From Clostridia bacterium (GTDB taxonomy: Bacteria; Bacillota; Clostridia; Oscillospirales; Acutalibacteraceae), in contig JAFZIK010000046.1 in assembly GCA_017554405.1 (NCBI GenBank), positions 62,001 to 126,000 of the forward strand: 64,000 nucleotides of DNA, written 5' to 3'. The translations under genes were made by a program, and so were the position numbers. This document shows positions 46,654-56,778 of the stretch, one piece after another. Numbering within the stretch: the stretch's first letter is position 1; each line of letters opens with the position of its first letter. The notes below the pieces were generated by a model. It saw only the letters and a list, made by a program, of their open reading frames with translations, searched no databases and was not told the origin of the DNA.

Positions 46654-47391
46654 TCATCCCTTATTATCGCTTACCATTTTCTTTTTAAAGACGATAATAG
46701 CCGCCGCGGTTACGACCACGGTGTATACCGCGAAAACTATAATATTCTTTGCTGATACTAACGCCGTGTCATTATTTAATACCGCCCTGATGATATTAAG
46801 CGATCCTTCAAACGGCAGGCATTCACAAATATATGCAAATACTCCGCCGACCTGATCCTTTGGAAAATACATACCGCTTGTAAAGCAAACAAGCTGAACG
46901 ACTATACTGCCGAGCCCGCCTGTCCCCTTTTCGCTTACAAGACTGCCTATCAGTATTCCAAGCGAGATATAAAGCACCGAAACCGCTATAGACACAATTA
47001 CGGTATATAAAGCATTTACAGTAAGTTTTAACCCTAAAGCTGCCGCAACTGCAAAGAAAACAACGTTTTGGAAAAATATTATCGGTATCAGCGATAATAT
47101 GTAACCGAGTATGAAATCCGCCGGTTTCATCGGTGAAGTCCCGAGGCGTATCAAAAAAGACGACGTTCTGTCCTTCGCTATAAGCGTTGCGGTAAAAAGC
47201 GTTATAAACGAAAACCCGAATACTATTATGCCGGGCGTAAAGTTTTCAAGCCTGTAGTTTTCGGCGGGGATATTGAACTGTTTGAATATAAACAGCAAAA
47301 ACACCGGTAAAACGATCTCAAATATCAGACTGATCGGATCCCTTATAAGCTCCTTTAGATTTCTTTTTGAAAAATTCAGTATCCTCATCAC
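46654..47391 (-). CDS. ABC-2 type transporter permease
   Basis: A 245-residue membrane subunit with six hydrophobic segments, starting ILNFSKRNLKELIRDPISLIFEIVLP, the usual ABC-2 opening. It should form the channel of an exporter with the ATPase encoded just upstream, with which it overlaps by 4 bp. The substrate is unknown; homologues export drugs, peptides or polysaccharides. Downstream it runs into the tail of hairpin array A. Confidence 0.88.
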   Translation of the reverse strand: MMRILNFSKRNLKELIRDPISLIFEIVLPVFLLFIFKQFNIPAENYRLENFTPGIIVFGFSFITLFTATLIAKDRTSSFLIRLGTSPMKPADFILGYILSLIPIIFFQNVVFFAVAAALGLKLTVNALYTVIVSIAVSVLYISLGILIGSLVSEKGTGGLGSIVVQLVCFTSGMYFPKDQVGGVFAYICECLPFEGSLNIIRAVLNNDTALVSAKNIIVFAVYTVVVTAAAIIVFKKKMVSDNKG

Positions 47392-48110
47392 AGTTCACCG
47401 CCCGTTGCTATTGATATGAAAGCGTCCTCAAAATTCCGGGCGCCGGTTTTTTCAATAAATTCCTTTGCAGTTCCGATATCCGCAAGATTACCGTTTGCCA
47501 TTATGCCTATCCTATCCGATAAGCTTTCCGCCTCTTCCATATAATGAGTGGTGAGTATAACGGTTATCCTGCCCTTAAGCTCCTCAATGACCTTCCAAAG
47601 CTCTTTACGCGCTATAACGTCCAGCCCCAGCGTAGGCTCATCCAAAAACAGGATCTTAGGATCGTTTATCAAACTGATCGCTATCGATACCTTCCTTTGC
47701 CAGCCGCCGGAAAGCGTTTTTGCCCGTTTTTTCAAAACCTCGCCGAGCTTAAACTGCTCTATCAGTTCGTTTATCTTTTTATCCTTTTCCTCTATGCCGT
47801 AAACGCCCGCCATAAATTCAAGATTCTCTTTCACCGAAAGATTCGGCGCTATCGCGGTCTCCTGCGGCGATACGTTAAGGATCGCTTTGATTTTATAAGG
47901 CTCGGTCTTCATATCCATATTTTCAATGAATATATCGCCCGAAGTAGGCACAATCAGCCCTGATAACATTTTTATAGTTGTGGTTTTCCCTGCCCCGTTT
48001 GTGCCGAGCAATGCGAAAAGCTCGCCTTCGTTTATCTGCAGATTAACGTTATTAACCGCAACCTTATCTTTAAACTTTTTTGTAAGATTCTTTGTAACAA
48101 TAGAATACAT
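47388..48110 (-). CDS. ABC transporter ATP-binding protein
   Basis: A 240-residue ATPase. Walker A is LLGTNGAGKTTT near residue 35, the Q loop follows in NVSPQE, the signature is LSGGWQRKVSIA, Walker B is ILFLDEPTLGLD and the H loop is LTTHYMEEAE. It powers the ABC-2 permease encoded next. I start it at ATG 48110, directly after the AbrB stop, because a longer frame would run into that gene. A short GGGG precedes the start. Confidence 0.92.
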   Translation of the reverse strand: MYSIVTKNLTKKFKDKVAVNNVNLQINEGELFALLGTNGAGKTTTIKMLSGLIVPTSGDIFIENMDMKTEPYKIKAILNVSPQETAIAPNLSVKENLEFMAGVYGIEEKDKKINELIEQFKLGEVLKKRAKTLSGGWQRKVSIAISLINDPKILFLDEPTLGLDVIARKELWKVIEELKGRITVILTTHYMEEAESLSDRIGIMANGNLADIGTAKEFIEKTGARNFEDAFISIATGGEL

Positions 48111-48111
48111 A

Positions 48112-48309
48112 TTATTTGTTCCCCGGCAGTATCTTATCCATTGTATCTTCAAATACCTCGGACTTGACTAATGCCATTCCTTTCGTAGCATCACATAAAA
48201 CAACAACGGTATCACCCGGTTTTATGCCGAACATTTCCCGCGCTTCTTTAGGGATAACTATCTGTCCCTTTTCACCGACCTTTGCAATACCAACAAATCT
48301 ATCCTTCAT
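48112..48309 (-). CDS. AbrB/SpoVT-type DNA-binding protein
   Basis: A 65-residue swapped-hairpin protein. VGIAKVGEKGQIVIPKEAREMFGI is split across residues 5-28: the KGQIVIPKEARE core and GIKPGDTVVVL are the AbrB signature. It should bind DNA as a dimer or tetramer, likely controlling its own operon with the ABC exporter. ATG 48309 follows GAGGAGG by 5-6 nt. The C-terminal half is short, so no ligand domain is present. Confidence 0.9.
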   Translation of the reverse strand: MKDRFVGIAKVGEKGQIVIPKEAREMFGIKPGDTVVVLCDATKGMALVKSEVFEDTMDKILPGNK

Positions 48310-48349
48310 AAAAACCTCCTCGGTGTAATCAGTTATACTTTTCATACAA

Positions 48350-48378
48350 ATTATACATCGCTGTTCTAAAATTGTAAA
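48350..48378 (-). promoter_or_regulatory. Promoter of the AbrB-ABC operon
   Basis: On the minus strand TTTACA (48373-48378), 17 nt, TATAAT (48350-48355). Confidence 0.7.
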
Positions 48379-48394
48379 GACTTTTTTTAAAACT

Positions 48395-48420
48395 AAGAGC
48401 CGACAAAACTGTCAGCTCTT
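48395..48420 (-). terminator. Terminator of the PBP gene
   Basis: AAGAGC-C-GACA (48395-48405) pairs with TGTC-A-GCTCTT (48410-48420). On the minus strand a short T run follows. Confidence 0.6.
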
Positions 48421-48437
48421 AAAACACAGAATATTTA

Positions 48438-50696
48438 TTACGATTCTTTTTTCTCAGCCACGTCGGGTGAATCGAGTATTGTTCCCTCGTGCGTTGCGCA
48501 GACTCCCGGAAGATCGCGTTTTTTATACCATCCAATCCGAACGTCGGTGCAGGCTTCGGTCGCAAGCAGACCGGTTTCTTTGCAATAGTATCTGCGTTCA
48601 ACGTAATCGCTTTCTTTAAACTCCTTTACCGGCAATCCGCTGTGCGCAGCGGACATTACGTTTTTCCACATGGTTTTTGCCAATCCGGTATCAGTCAGTC
48701 CTGTAAGCACGTCGTATCCGCACCAGGCGGACGCAACGTAATAGGGACTGCCGCCTGAGAACCAGATATCGTTGGCGTCGCTCGCGGTTCCGGTCTTACC
48801 GAACAGTTTCATACCGGGGACCGCGCCTTTAACCAGTTTGCCGGTGCCGTTTTCAACAACATTTTGGAGAAGCTTATTCATAATGACCGCCGTGCCTTCG
48901 CTGATCGCCACGGTAGGTCTTGTATTATATTTTAATATCTCATTATCCTTCTGATCGCGGACCGAGTAATAGAAGGTCGGCTCGTAATAGTATCCGCCGT
49001 TACCGAAAATTGCATAAGCCGCCGCGGATTGCAGGGTCGAAAGACCGGTCGTAGTCCCGCCAAGCGCCATCGGCGCATATGCGATATCCGATTGCGGATC
49101 AAGTGTGGTTATACCAAGCTTGTTTGTTAAAAAGTCAAAGCAAACCTGAGGCGTTAGTTTTTCGACCAATTGAACAGGTATCCTGTTTATAGATTCCTGA
49201 AGCGCATATTCAACGGTTTGAAAACCGTAATCAGCGTTACCGTAATTCTTAGGCGACCAGACCTTACCGCCGATTTTGTATTCAAGTTTCTTATCTTCTA
49301 AAACAGTAGAATAGTTTATAAGTCCTGATTCTATTGCCGGCGCGTATACCGCTAACGGCTTGATAGTAGAGCCCGGTTGGCGTTGCGCATCGGTAGCGCG
49401 GTTAAAGCCGGATATACCGAGATTGACCGTTTTTTCGCCTATACCGCCAGCAAGACCAACAACGTGTCCCTCGTAATCCATAACGGTTATCGCGCCCTGA
49501 ATCTGCGCCCCGGTTTTCTTATTGATTGTTCCGTAGGTCCCGGCATCGCCGTATACCTTATCGACTGCCGCCTGAACGGTGGGGTTAACGGTTGAATATA
49601 TCTTATAGCCGCCCTCGTAAAAATTCTTTGCCGCCTCGCTCATATCCATATTGTATTTTTTAGCAAGGTCCTTTGTTACCTGAACTATAAGCGCGTCAAC
49701 ATAGTAATTGTTTACACTTGTTTCCCGGACGGCTTCGAGTGATGAAACAACTTTAAGCTGTTCAAGCTCTGCTTTCGCGGCGTCATATTCCTCGTTGTTT
49801 ATATAGCCCTGCTCGAGCATCTCGTTAAGTGTGGTGATCCTTCTCGTTTTGCTTTTTTCCGAATCATTCTCGGGTGTATACGAGGAAGGATTCTTGGTTA
49901 TCGCGGCAAGCGCGGCGCACTCGGCAATATCAAGATCCTTAACGTCCTTGCCGAAATAGTAATTCGCCGCAACGCCGACGCCGTAAACGCTGTGCCCCAG
50001 GTATACCGTATTCAGATAGCACTCAAGAATGGTATCCTTTGAATAGTGACCTTCAAGATACCTTGCGCGCATTATTTCCTGAAGCTTACGGCTAACCGTT
50101 TTATCATCATCGGAAGTGATATTTTTTACAAGCTGCTGAGTAATGGTCGAACCGCCATACTCCTTTGAGCCGCGCAAGAGATTTAAAAACGCAGAAACGG
50201 TCCTTCTCCAGTCAACGCCGTCGTGCTCCCTGAAGCGTTTATCCTCTATTGCGACAAAGGCGTTAACGAGGCGCTCAGGTATGCCTGTATAATTCTCATC
50301 GCCGGACTGAGCCGCGTTACGGTCATAATCCACCCATATACGGTTAAACTCACCGTGCAGGCGCTGATACTCCGCCCATTCGCCGTTGCTGTCCTTATAG
50401 TATATAATTGTCGTGTATTTAAGATCCAGATCGTCAAGCGCGCCTTCCATATTACCGTCAACGACCGTAAAGGCATATAATAAGAATGCGCCAATAGCAA
50501 TGCTCACCGTTATTACTCCAACGAGAAATACAGTTAAAACTATCGTGATAATGCGTTTTTTGCCGTTGGCTTTGCGCGCGCGTTTTTTACGCGCAAGGTC
50601 GGTCGCGTTGGTTGAAAAACTGTTCAGATCAAGCGAATCATCGCCGGAGCCGTCGTCCGGAGCGCTGTAACTGAAAAGATCTTCGTTATCGCTCAT
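48438..50696 (-). CDS. pbpA: Penicillin-binding protein 1A, bifunctional
   Basis: A 752-residue class A PBP. A short cytoplasmic head rich in basic residues (RKKRARKANGKKR) leads to one membrane helix (about residues 50-73). The glycosyltransferase domain has EDKRFREHDGVDW and GGSTITQQLVKN; the transpeptidase domain has SxxK in PGSTIKPLAVY, SxN in QESINRIP and KTG in LFGKTGTASD. It builds peptidoglycan strands and crosslinks them outside the membrane. A single gene; the symbol pbpA/ponA/mrcA varies among species. Confidence 0.93.
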   Translation of the reverse strand: MSDNEDLFSYSAPDDGSGDDSLDLNSFSTNATDLARKKRARKANGKKRIITIVLTVFLVGVITVSIAIGAFLLYAFTVVDGNMEGALDDLDLKYTTIIYYKDSNGEWAEYQRLHGEFNRIWVDYDRNAAQSGDENYTGIPERLVNAFVAIEDKRFREHDGVDWRRTVSAFLNLLRGSKEYGGSTITQQLVKNITSDDDKTVSRKLQEIMRARYLEGHYSKDTILECYLNTVYLGHSVYGVGVAANYYFGKDVKDLDIAECAALAAITKNPSSYTPENDSEKSKTRRITTLNEMLEQGYINNEEYDAAKAELEQLKVVSSLEAVRETSVNNYYVDALIVQVTKDLAKKYNMDMSEAAKNFYEGGYKIYSTVNPTVQAAVDKVYGDAGTYGTINKKTGAQIQGAITVMDYEGHVVGLAGGIGEKTVNLGISGFNRATDAQRQPGSTIKPLAVYAPAIESGLINYSTVLEDKKLEYKIGGKVWSPKNYGNADYGFQTVEYALQESINRIPVQLVEKLTPQVCFDFLTNKLGITTLDPQSDIAYAPMALGGTTTGLSTLQSAAAYAIFGNGGYYYEPTFYYSVRDQKDNEILKYNTRPTVAISEGTAVIMNKLLQNVVENGTGKLVKGAVPGMKLFGKTGTASDANDIWFSGGSPYYVASAWCGYDVLTGLTDTGLAKTMWKNVMSAAHSGLPVKEFKESDYVERRYYCKETGLLATEACTDVRIGWYKKRDLPGVCATHEGTILDSPDVAEKKES

Positions 50697-50819
50697 ACAT
50701 TACACCCCATTTTTCAGTTAAGAATTATACCACAACAAGGATATAAATTACAGTTACAATATTTTAACCATTATTTGCATAAATAACAAGCTTCTGCAAA
50801 CAATAAAACGGGTGATATA

Positions 50820-51110
50820 ATGCGCTTTTCATATAAAAACATTGCTATAACGGTTATTATCTTTTCAGTAATCTTGGCAACCTTTCTGTTTTTAATTGCC
50901 GACAGAAGCGCTCCGGCTGCGGAAGAGGGGTATATCCTTAAGGAATACAACAATACCGTTGCGCTTTATAAAGGAGAAAAGGTTTTGAACGTATATGACG
51001 GTATCGTTGTATCTTCCCTTCCGAACGATGACCGTCAGCGCCTTAAAAACGGCATAAAGCTCCGGAATCCCGAGGATGCCCAGGCGATTATAGAAGACTA
51101 TGACGGATAA
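50820..51110 (+). CDS. BofC C-terminal-domain-like small membrane protein
   Basis: A 96-residue protein with an N-terminal membrane anchor or uncleaved signal (about residues 7-25). The extracytoplasmic part YILKEYNNTVALYKG ... YDGIVVSSLPNDDRQRLKNGI resembles the BofC C-terminal domain in small clostridial proteins. In Bacillus BofC modulates the sporulation protease SpoIVB, but this short form lacks the N-terminal BofC half, so its role is unknown. The ATG follows GGGTGAT. Confidence 0.65.
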   Translation: MRFSYKNIAITVIIFSVILATFLFLIADRSAPAAEEGYILKEYNNTVALYKGEKVLNVYDGIVVSSLPNDDRQRLKNGIKLRNPEDAQAIIEDYDG

Positions 51111-51134
51111 TTATAAAAACGGCGAAAATTTTAC

Positions 51135-51163
51135 TTGCAAATTCGATTTGATGTAATTATAAT
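51135..51163 (+). promoter_or_regulatory. Promoter of the DUF4364 gene
   Basis: TTGCAA (51135-51140), 17 nt, TATAAT (51158-51163). Confidence 0.7.
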
Positions 51164-51200
51164 AGATGTTACCACACTTTAAAACTAAGGGGGTATTAAA

Positions 51201-51749
51201 TTGGAAAACGATGCTATCGGCGCCGGCGTTTTAAACGGCGGACTTTTTAATACCACCGAGATAAGAATACTTATCTGTTACATACTGAATTCAATAAAAG
51301 AACCCGTTCCTGCGGCAATGCTGGCAAACATCCTTCACTTTGAAGGTATCGCAAACGGCTTTGAAGTGAGCGATGCGATCTCCTCCCTTACAAAGAACGG
51401 TCATATCGCCCCGGTAGACGGTGACGAAAGCTATTATGAAATAACCGATAGCGGCGCCGCCATTGCCGAAGAGCTCGATTCCTCCCTATCGCTTACGGTA
51501 AGAAAGCGCGCATATATCGCCACTCTTAAAATGCTTGCAAAGATCAAAAACGCGCGCGGCACAAGGTTTTGCCTATCCAACGAAAACGGTCATTCCTATC
51601 TTACATGCAGCGCGGTAGACGGGAAGATAACCCTGATCGAAATAAAGATACTTATTCCGGATGAAAAAAGCGGGACCTACATAAGGGAAAAGTTTCTTGA
51701 GAATCCGTCCGAGATATTTTCCGATATCATTGAAAAGTTATCAAAATAA
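51201..51749 (+). CDS. DUF4364 family winged-helix protein
   Basis: A 182-residue member of DUF4364, widespread in Clostridia. The N-terminal 80 residues look like a winged helix: TTEIRILICYILNSIKEPVP, then a recognition-helix region and wing YYEITDSG. The rest is alpha/beta without known motif. It is probably a transcription regulator, but no member has a clear target that I know of. It starts at TTG 51201 behind AAGGGGGT, a strong SD that justifies the unusual start. Confidence 0.8.
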   Translation: MENDAIGAGVLNGGLFNTTEIRILICYILNSIKEPVPAAMLANILHFEGIANGFEVSDAISSLTKNGHIAPVDGDESYYEITDSGAAIAEELDSSLSLTVRKRAYIATLKMLAKIKNARGTRFCLSNENGHSYLTCSAVDGKITLIEIKILIPDEKSGTYIREKFLENPSEIFSDIIEKLSK

Positions 51750-51782
51750 AGCACTTTTGTTTTTCAACAAGAGTGCTTTTTG
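51748..51782 (+). terminator. Terminator of the DUF4364 gene
   Basis: AAAGCACT (51748-51755) pairs with AGTGCTTT (51772-51779), extended by TTGTT/AACAA inside, then a T run. It overlaps the stop codon. Confidence 0.85.
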
Positions 51783-51871
51783 TTTGCCGGGCATTTTTTA
51801 TAACGCTCTTTACAACCGGATACTTTTACTGTATAATAATTGCAGATCAAAAATAGAAATGGGGTCATATT

Positions 51872-52558
51872 ATGAGCGTTAAGTATTGGAGTAAAAAATC
51901 AAGCAAAAGCATTTTTTGGGGCGCCGTTTTGATTATCGCAGCCATATTACTTATACTGCAAGGCGCAGGAGTCAGCTTCGGCTATGGCCTGTCGATATGG
52001 CGTATAGTGCTTGGCGTTATACTCTTGGCGTGGATAATCGAAAAACTGCTAAAATGCGCTTTTTCGGAAGTAATATTCCCGCTTGCGTTTGAATTTTTGC
52101 TGTTTGAGGGTCCTATCGCCAACGCTTTTGGCCTTGAGAATAAAGATATTATAGATAATTGGATCGTTTTGCTGGCGGCGTTTTTTGCAACGGTCGGTCT
52201 CGGTATTCTTTTGCCTAAAAGAAAGACCGATGGACTGTGCTTTGAAAAAAACATCGGAAACACGACCGTTAATATTGACGCTTCAAGCTTTTCAAACGCC
52301 GATATCCACGACGTTCTCGGCAACGTTAACGCTTATTTTATCAACACGGGATCATATAACGGCAGCGGAGTAGTTCATATTTATGATAACACCGGAAAGA
52401 TAACGCTGCACGTTCCGAAATCTTGGAACGCCGTTGTTGACAGTTACGATAACCTCGGAAACGTTGAAGTGCCGGCACGTGAAGATGGCGTATTTGATCA
52501 TACGGTAACTCTTGATATCCACGATAATCTCGGGAAAATAACGGTGATTTACGAATAA
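51872..52558 (+). CDS. LiaF-like membrane protein
   Basis: A 228-residue protein: two short hydrophobic pairs in the first 115 residues (DUF5668-type), then a beta-rich domain with repeated units HDVLGNVNAYF, YDNTGKITLHVP, YDNLGNVEVP and HDNLGKITVIYE. This fits the C-terminal fold of LiaF/YvqF, which restrains the LiaRS envelope-stress sensor in Bacillus. No liaRS genes are near. The ATG is behind a weak GGGGTC. The function is inferred from fold only. Confidence 0.7.
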   Translation: MSVKYWSKKSSKSIFWGAVLIIAAILLILQGAGVSFGYGLSIWRIVLGVILLAWIIEKLLKCAFSEVIFPLAFEFLLFEGPIANAFGLENKDIIDNWIVLLAAFFATVGLGILLPKRKTDGLCFEKNIGNTTVNIDASSFSNADIHDVLGNVNAYFINTGSYNGSGVVHIYDNTGKITLHVPKSWNAVVDSYDNLGNVEVPAREDGVFDHTVTLDIHDNLGKITVIYE

Positions 52559-52562
52559 ACCT

Positions 52563-52967
52563 TTAAATCAGTTTTTTGCCTTTCCCCTTGTTTACACCGA
52601 TAATGCCGCCTATCGCCGAGGCAAGCACTATTATAATGAAATGAAACAGAGTGTTTACCGTGAGCCCCGTCCTATTTACGATAAGCGATATAACCGTTAC
52701 GGCGGCAAAAGTAATAAGTCCTACCGCCGTTCCGGTGAGATAGCCCTTGTTCCCTATCTTTTTTGAAACAAAAAACGCGGCGGCAAAACTGCCGAACCCG
52801 AGGCTGAGCGTTGAAAGCGGCACGGTGAACGCACGGTCGATACCTAAAAAGTATATGATCGCGGCAAATATAAACATTGAAACAAGCACTGTCGCTATTC
52901 CAATGGCAACGCCGATAATAATCGTTTTAAACAGTCCTGTTTTACCTTTAAGAAAATCAGAAGACAT
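52563..52967 (-). CDS. TIGR04086 family membrane protein
   Basis: A 134-residue protein with four hydrophobic segments, beginning SSDFLKGKTGLFKTIIIG and ending with a basic GVNKGKGKKL. This pattern and the position just downstream of yajC fit TIGR04086, a clostridial family of unknown function. Its SD (GGAGGGG) lies within the 3' arm of the terminator-like hairpin behind yajC, 6 nt before ATG 52967. Confidence 0.7.
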   Translation of the reverse strand: MSSDFLKGKTGLFKTIIIGVAIGIATVLVSMFIFAAIIYFLGIDRAFTVPLSTLSLGFGSFAAAFFVSKKIGNKGYLTGTAVGLITFAAVTVISLIVNRTGLTVNTLFHFIIIVLASAIGGIIGVNKGKGKKLI

Positions 52968-52970
52968 AAA

Positions 52971-53010
52971 AAACCCCTCCGATAGTTTTTATGCTGCCGG
53001 AGGGTTTTTT
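52971..53010 (-). terminator. Terminator hairpin of yajC carrying the next gene's SD
   Basis: On the plus strand AAACCCCTCCG (52971-52981) faces CGGAGGGTTT (52998-53007), one base bulged. Read on the minus strand it is a stem followed by TTTTTT, then ATG of the TIGR04086 gene. Confidence 0.75.
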
Positions 53011-53011
53011 A

Positions 53012-53299
53012 TTACTTTTTATTAGGTGTATCGTCATGAACGGTAAGGTTTTGCTGGAGTGCCCAGCGTGCGATCGTAAGCTTGCAATGATCGCTCTTTG
53101 ATTCTATTACCATACTGTCCTCTTTAAGGGAAACTACCCTGCCGTAGATACCGCCGATGGTTAAAACCTCATCGCCGACCTGCAGGTTTTTGCGCATCAT
53201 TTCTTCTTCTTTTTGCTTTTTGCGTTGCGGACGAATCATCAAAAAATACATAATTAAGATCAACGGCACGAACGTAACAAGCATATATAAACTGTTCAT
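53012..53299 (-). CDS. yajC: Preprotein translocase subunit YajC
   Basis: A 95-residue protein with one N-terminal membrane helix (residues 3-20) followed by the YajC signature MIRPQRKKQKE and GDEVLTIGGIYGRVVSLKED. YajC assists SecDF in protein export; these genes are not in the window. It lies downstream of queA and tgt, the usual order, but has its own promoter. Confidence 0.93.
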   Translation of the reverse strand: MNSLYMLVTFVPLILIMYFLMIRPQRKKQKEEEMMRKNLQVGDEVLTIGGIYGRVVSLKEDSMVIESKSDHCKLTIARWALQQNLTVHDDTPNKK

Positions 53300-53328
53300 T
53301 CTTTTTACCTCCAGAATAATTTGTTGTT

Positions 53329-53357
53329 ATTATACACCGATGTTTAGGCGAATGCAA
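53329..53357 (-). promoter_or_regulatory. Promoter of yajC
   Basis: On the minus strand TTGCAT (53352-53357), 17 nt, TATAAT (53329-53334), in the gap after tgt. Confidence 0.7.
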
Positions 53358-53365
53358 GGAAAAGA

Positions 53366-54505
<1,140 letters not shown>

Positions 54506-55528
54506 TCAATAAATAAACATCGCATCCCCAAAACTGAAAAAGCGGTATTTTTCACGAACGGCGATCTTATACGCATTCATTGTGTTATCATAGCCCGCAA
54601 AAGCCGAAACAAGCATTATAAGCGTGCTTTCCGGCAAATGGAAATTGGTTATAAGTGCATCCATACATTTAAACTCATAGCCGGGATAAATAAAAATATC
54701 GGTATCATCGGTGCATTCTCGCATTTCGCCGTATTTCCGCATCACGCTTTCAACCGTTCTGCAGCTCGTTGTTCCAACGCAAATCACCCTGCCGCCTGAT
54801 TTTTTAGTTTCATTTATTATATCTGCAGTTTTTGCCGATACCGTGTAGTGTTCAGAGTGCATATGGTGCTCGGTAATATCGTCCGCCTTTACGGGTCTGA
54901 AGGTCCCAAGCCCCACGTGAAGCGTAACGTAAGCGATTTTAACACCGCTGCTCTTTATTTCTTCAAGCATTTCGGAAGTAAAATGAAGTCCCGCTGTAGG
55001 CGCCGCCGCCGAGCCGAGTTCTCTTGAATAAACCGTCTGGTAGCGCTCTTTATCCTTAAGCTTTTCCTTTATATAAGGAGGAAGCGGCATTTGCCCCACC
55101 TCATCAAGCACCGAAAAAAACTCGCCCTCGCATTTGAAGGTAATTATCCGGTTGCCGTCGGGTAAAACATCGTCCACCGCCGCCGAAAGCTTATTAGAAA
55201 AAATAAATCTTCTGCCTATCTTTGCCTTTTTGCCCGGTCCGGCAAGGGTCTCCCAGGTAAGCATATCCTTTTGCTTAAGTAAAACAAACTCGACCACCGC
55301 GCCAGTATCTTCGGCGGTGCCGAATATCCTTGCGGGCAAAACCCGCGTATCGTTTAGAACAAGGCAGTCGCCGGGTCGCAGATACTCCGGCAGATCAAAA
55401 AAATGCCTGTGCGCAACCTCGCCGGTGTCTTTTGAAAGAACCAGCATACGCGAAGCATCACGCGGATAGATCGGCGTTTGAGCTATCAGTTCACTTGGCA
55501 GATCGTAATAAAAATCACTTTTTTTCAT
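54506..55528 (-). CDS. queA: S-adenosylmethionine:tRNA ribosyltransferase-isomerase
   Basis: A 340-residue QueA; it uses SAM to turn preQ1-tRNA into epoxyqueuosine-tRNA. It opens [23 protein letters not shown] and has [13 protein letters not shown] and [12 protein letters not shown], all family signatures; [14 protein letters not shown] is near the end. The start has little SD. It sits opposite asd with overlapping promoters, and leads into tgt. Confidence 0.96.
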   Translation of the reverse strand: MKKSDFYYDLPSELIAQTPIYPRDASRMLVLSKDTGEVAHRHFFDLPEYLRPGDCLVLNDTRVLPARIFGTAEDTGAVVEFVLLKQKDMLTWETLAGPGKKAKIGRRFIFSNKLSAAVDDVLPDGNRIITFKCEGEFFSVLDEVGQMPLPPYIKEKLKDKERYQTVYSRELGSAAAPTAGLHFTSEMLEEIKSSGVKIAYVTLHVGLGTFRPVKADDITEHHMHSEHYTVSAKTADIINETKKSGGRVICVGTTSCRTVESVMRKYGEMRECTDDTDIFIYPGYEFKCMDALITNFHLPESTLIMLVSAFAGYDNTMNAYKIAVREKYRFFSFGDAMFIY

Positions 55529-55588
55529 ATAGTTTTTATCGAATCCTTCGTATCGGTCATTAAAGCCGCGATTTCAACATAAAATGAT

Positions 55589-55617
55589 TTGACAAAGTAT
55601 GCCTGAAATGGTATATT
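55589..55617 (+). promoter_or_regulatory. Promoter of the asd-dap operon
   Basis: TTGACA (55589-55594), 17 nt, TATATT (55612-55617). Confidence 0.7.
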
Positions 55618-55618
55618 T

Positions 55619-55647
55619 ATTATATTGCAAGTAATTAAATTTAGCAA
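55619..55647 (-). promoter_or_regulatory. Promoter of the queA-tgt operon
   Basis: On the minus strand TTGCTA (55642-55647), 17 nt, TATAAT (55619-55624). The -10 box is one base from that of the asd promoter. Confidence 0.65.
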
Positions 55648-55679
55648 TAAAATTTTTTGTTCCCACGGAGGGATTGTTT

Positions 55680-56762
55680 ATGAAAAAATACAATGTCGGA
55701 ATAATCGGCGCTACCGGTATGGTTGGTCAGCGTTTTGCGTTACTGCTTGCCAACCATCCCTGGTTTACCGTAACGGCGCTTGCGGCAAGCGCAAGAAGCG
55801 CGGGAAAGACCTATAAAGAGGCTGTAGAGAGCCGCTGGGCAATGACCGATCCGTTGCCCGAAAACCTTGCCGATCTTGTTATTTACGATGCAACGGCGGA
55901 TATTGAAAAGATCGTTTCGCTCGTAGATTTCGTTTTCTGCGCGGTCGATATGAAAAAGCCGGATATATTGGCGCTTGAGGAAAACTATGCAAAGCACGAA
56001 TGCCCGGTAGTTTCAAACAATAGTGCAAACCGTTTTACGCCGGACGTTCCAATGGTGATCCCGGAGCTTAATCCCGAGCATATAAACATTATACCTGCGC
56101 AAAGAAAACGCCTTGGCACAAAACGCGGGTTTATTGCGGTAAAATCAAACTGTTCGCTTCAAAGCTACGTTCCGGCGCTATTCCCGCTTGATAAGGAATT
56201 CGGTCTTGAAAAGTGCCTTGTTTGCACCTATCAGGCGATTTCCGGCGCGGGCAAAACCTTTGAACGCTGGCCCGAAATGATCGATAACGTTATTCCTTAT
56301 ATCGGCGGCGAGGAGGAAAAAAGCGAGCGCGAGCCCTTAAAGATCTGGGGCAAGATCGAAGGCGACCGTATCGCCCTTGCAAACGCACCGGAGTTTACGG
56401 CGCAGTGTTTGCGCGTTCCGGTATCCGATGGGCACATGGCGGCTGTTTTTGCAACCTTTAAAAACAAACCCACTAAGGATCAGATACTCGAGATCTGGAA
56501 AAACTTTAGGGGTGTGCCGCAGGAGCTCAACCTCCCCCACGCTCCGAAGCAGTTTTTGAATTATTTTGAAGAGGATAATATGCCGCAAACCAAACTCAAC
56601 CGCAATCTTGAAGGCGGCATGGCAGTGAGTATCGGTCGTTTGCGCGAGGATACCCAATACGATTATAAATTTGTTTGCCTTTCGCATAATACTCTTCGCG
56701 GCGCTGCCGGCGGCGGCGTTCTGCTTGCCGAGCTTTTATGCGCCAAGGGTTATATGGACTAA
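55680..56762 (+). CDS. asd: Aspartate-semialdehyde dehydrogenase, archaeal/fungal type
   Basis: A 360-residue enzyme of the TIGR00978-like branch, distinct from the usual bacterial Asd. GIIGATGMVGQRF near residue 8 binds NADP; VKSNCSLQSYVPAL holds the catalytic Cys near residue 157, and VSDGHMAAVF holds the catalytic His. It makes aspartate semialdehyde for lysine, threonine and diaminopimelate. ATG 55680 is 6 nt after GGAGGGA. It heads asd-dapA-dapB. Confidence 0.93.
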   Translation: MKKYNVGIIGATGMVGQRFALLLANHPWFTVTALAASARSAGKTYKEAVESRWAMTDPLPENLADLVIYDATADIEKIVSLVDFVFCAVDMKKPDILALEENYAKHECPVVSNNSANRFTPDVPMVIPELNPEHINIIPAQRKRLGTKRGFIAVKSNCSLQSYVPALFPLDKEFGLEKCLVCTYQAISGAGKTFERWPEMIDNVIPYIGGEEEKSEREPLKIWGKIEGDRIALANAPEFTAQCLRVPVSDGHMAAVFATFKNKPTKDQILEIWKNFRGVPQELNLPHAPKQFLNYFEEDNMPQTKLNRNLEGGMAVSIGRLREDTQYDYKFVCLSHNTLRGAAGGGVLLAELLCAKGYMD

Positions 56763-56778
56763 TTTTTGAGGTGTTTTT

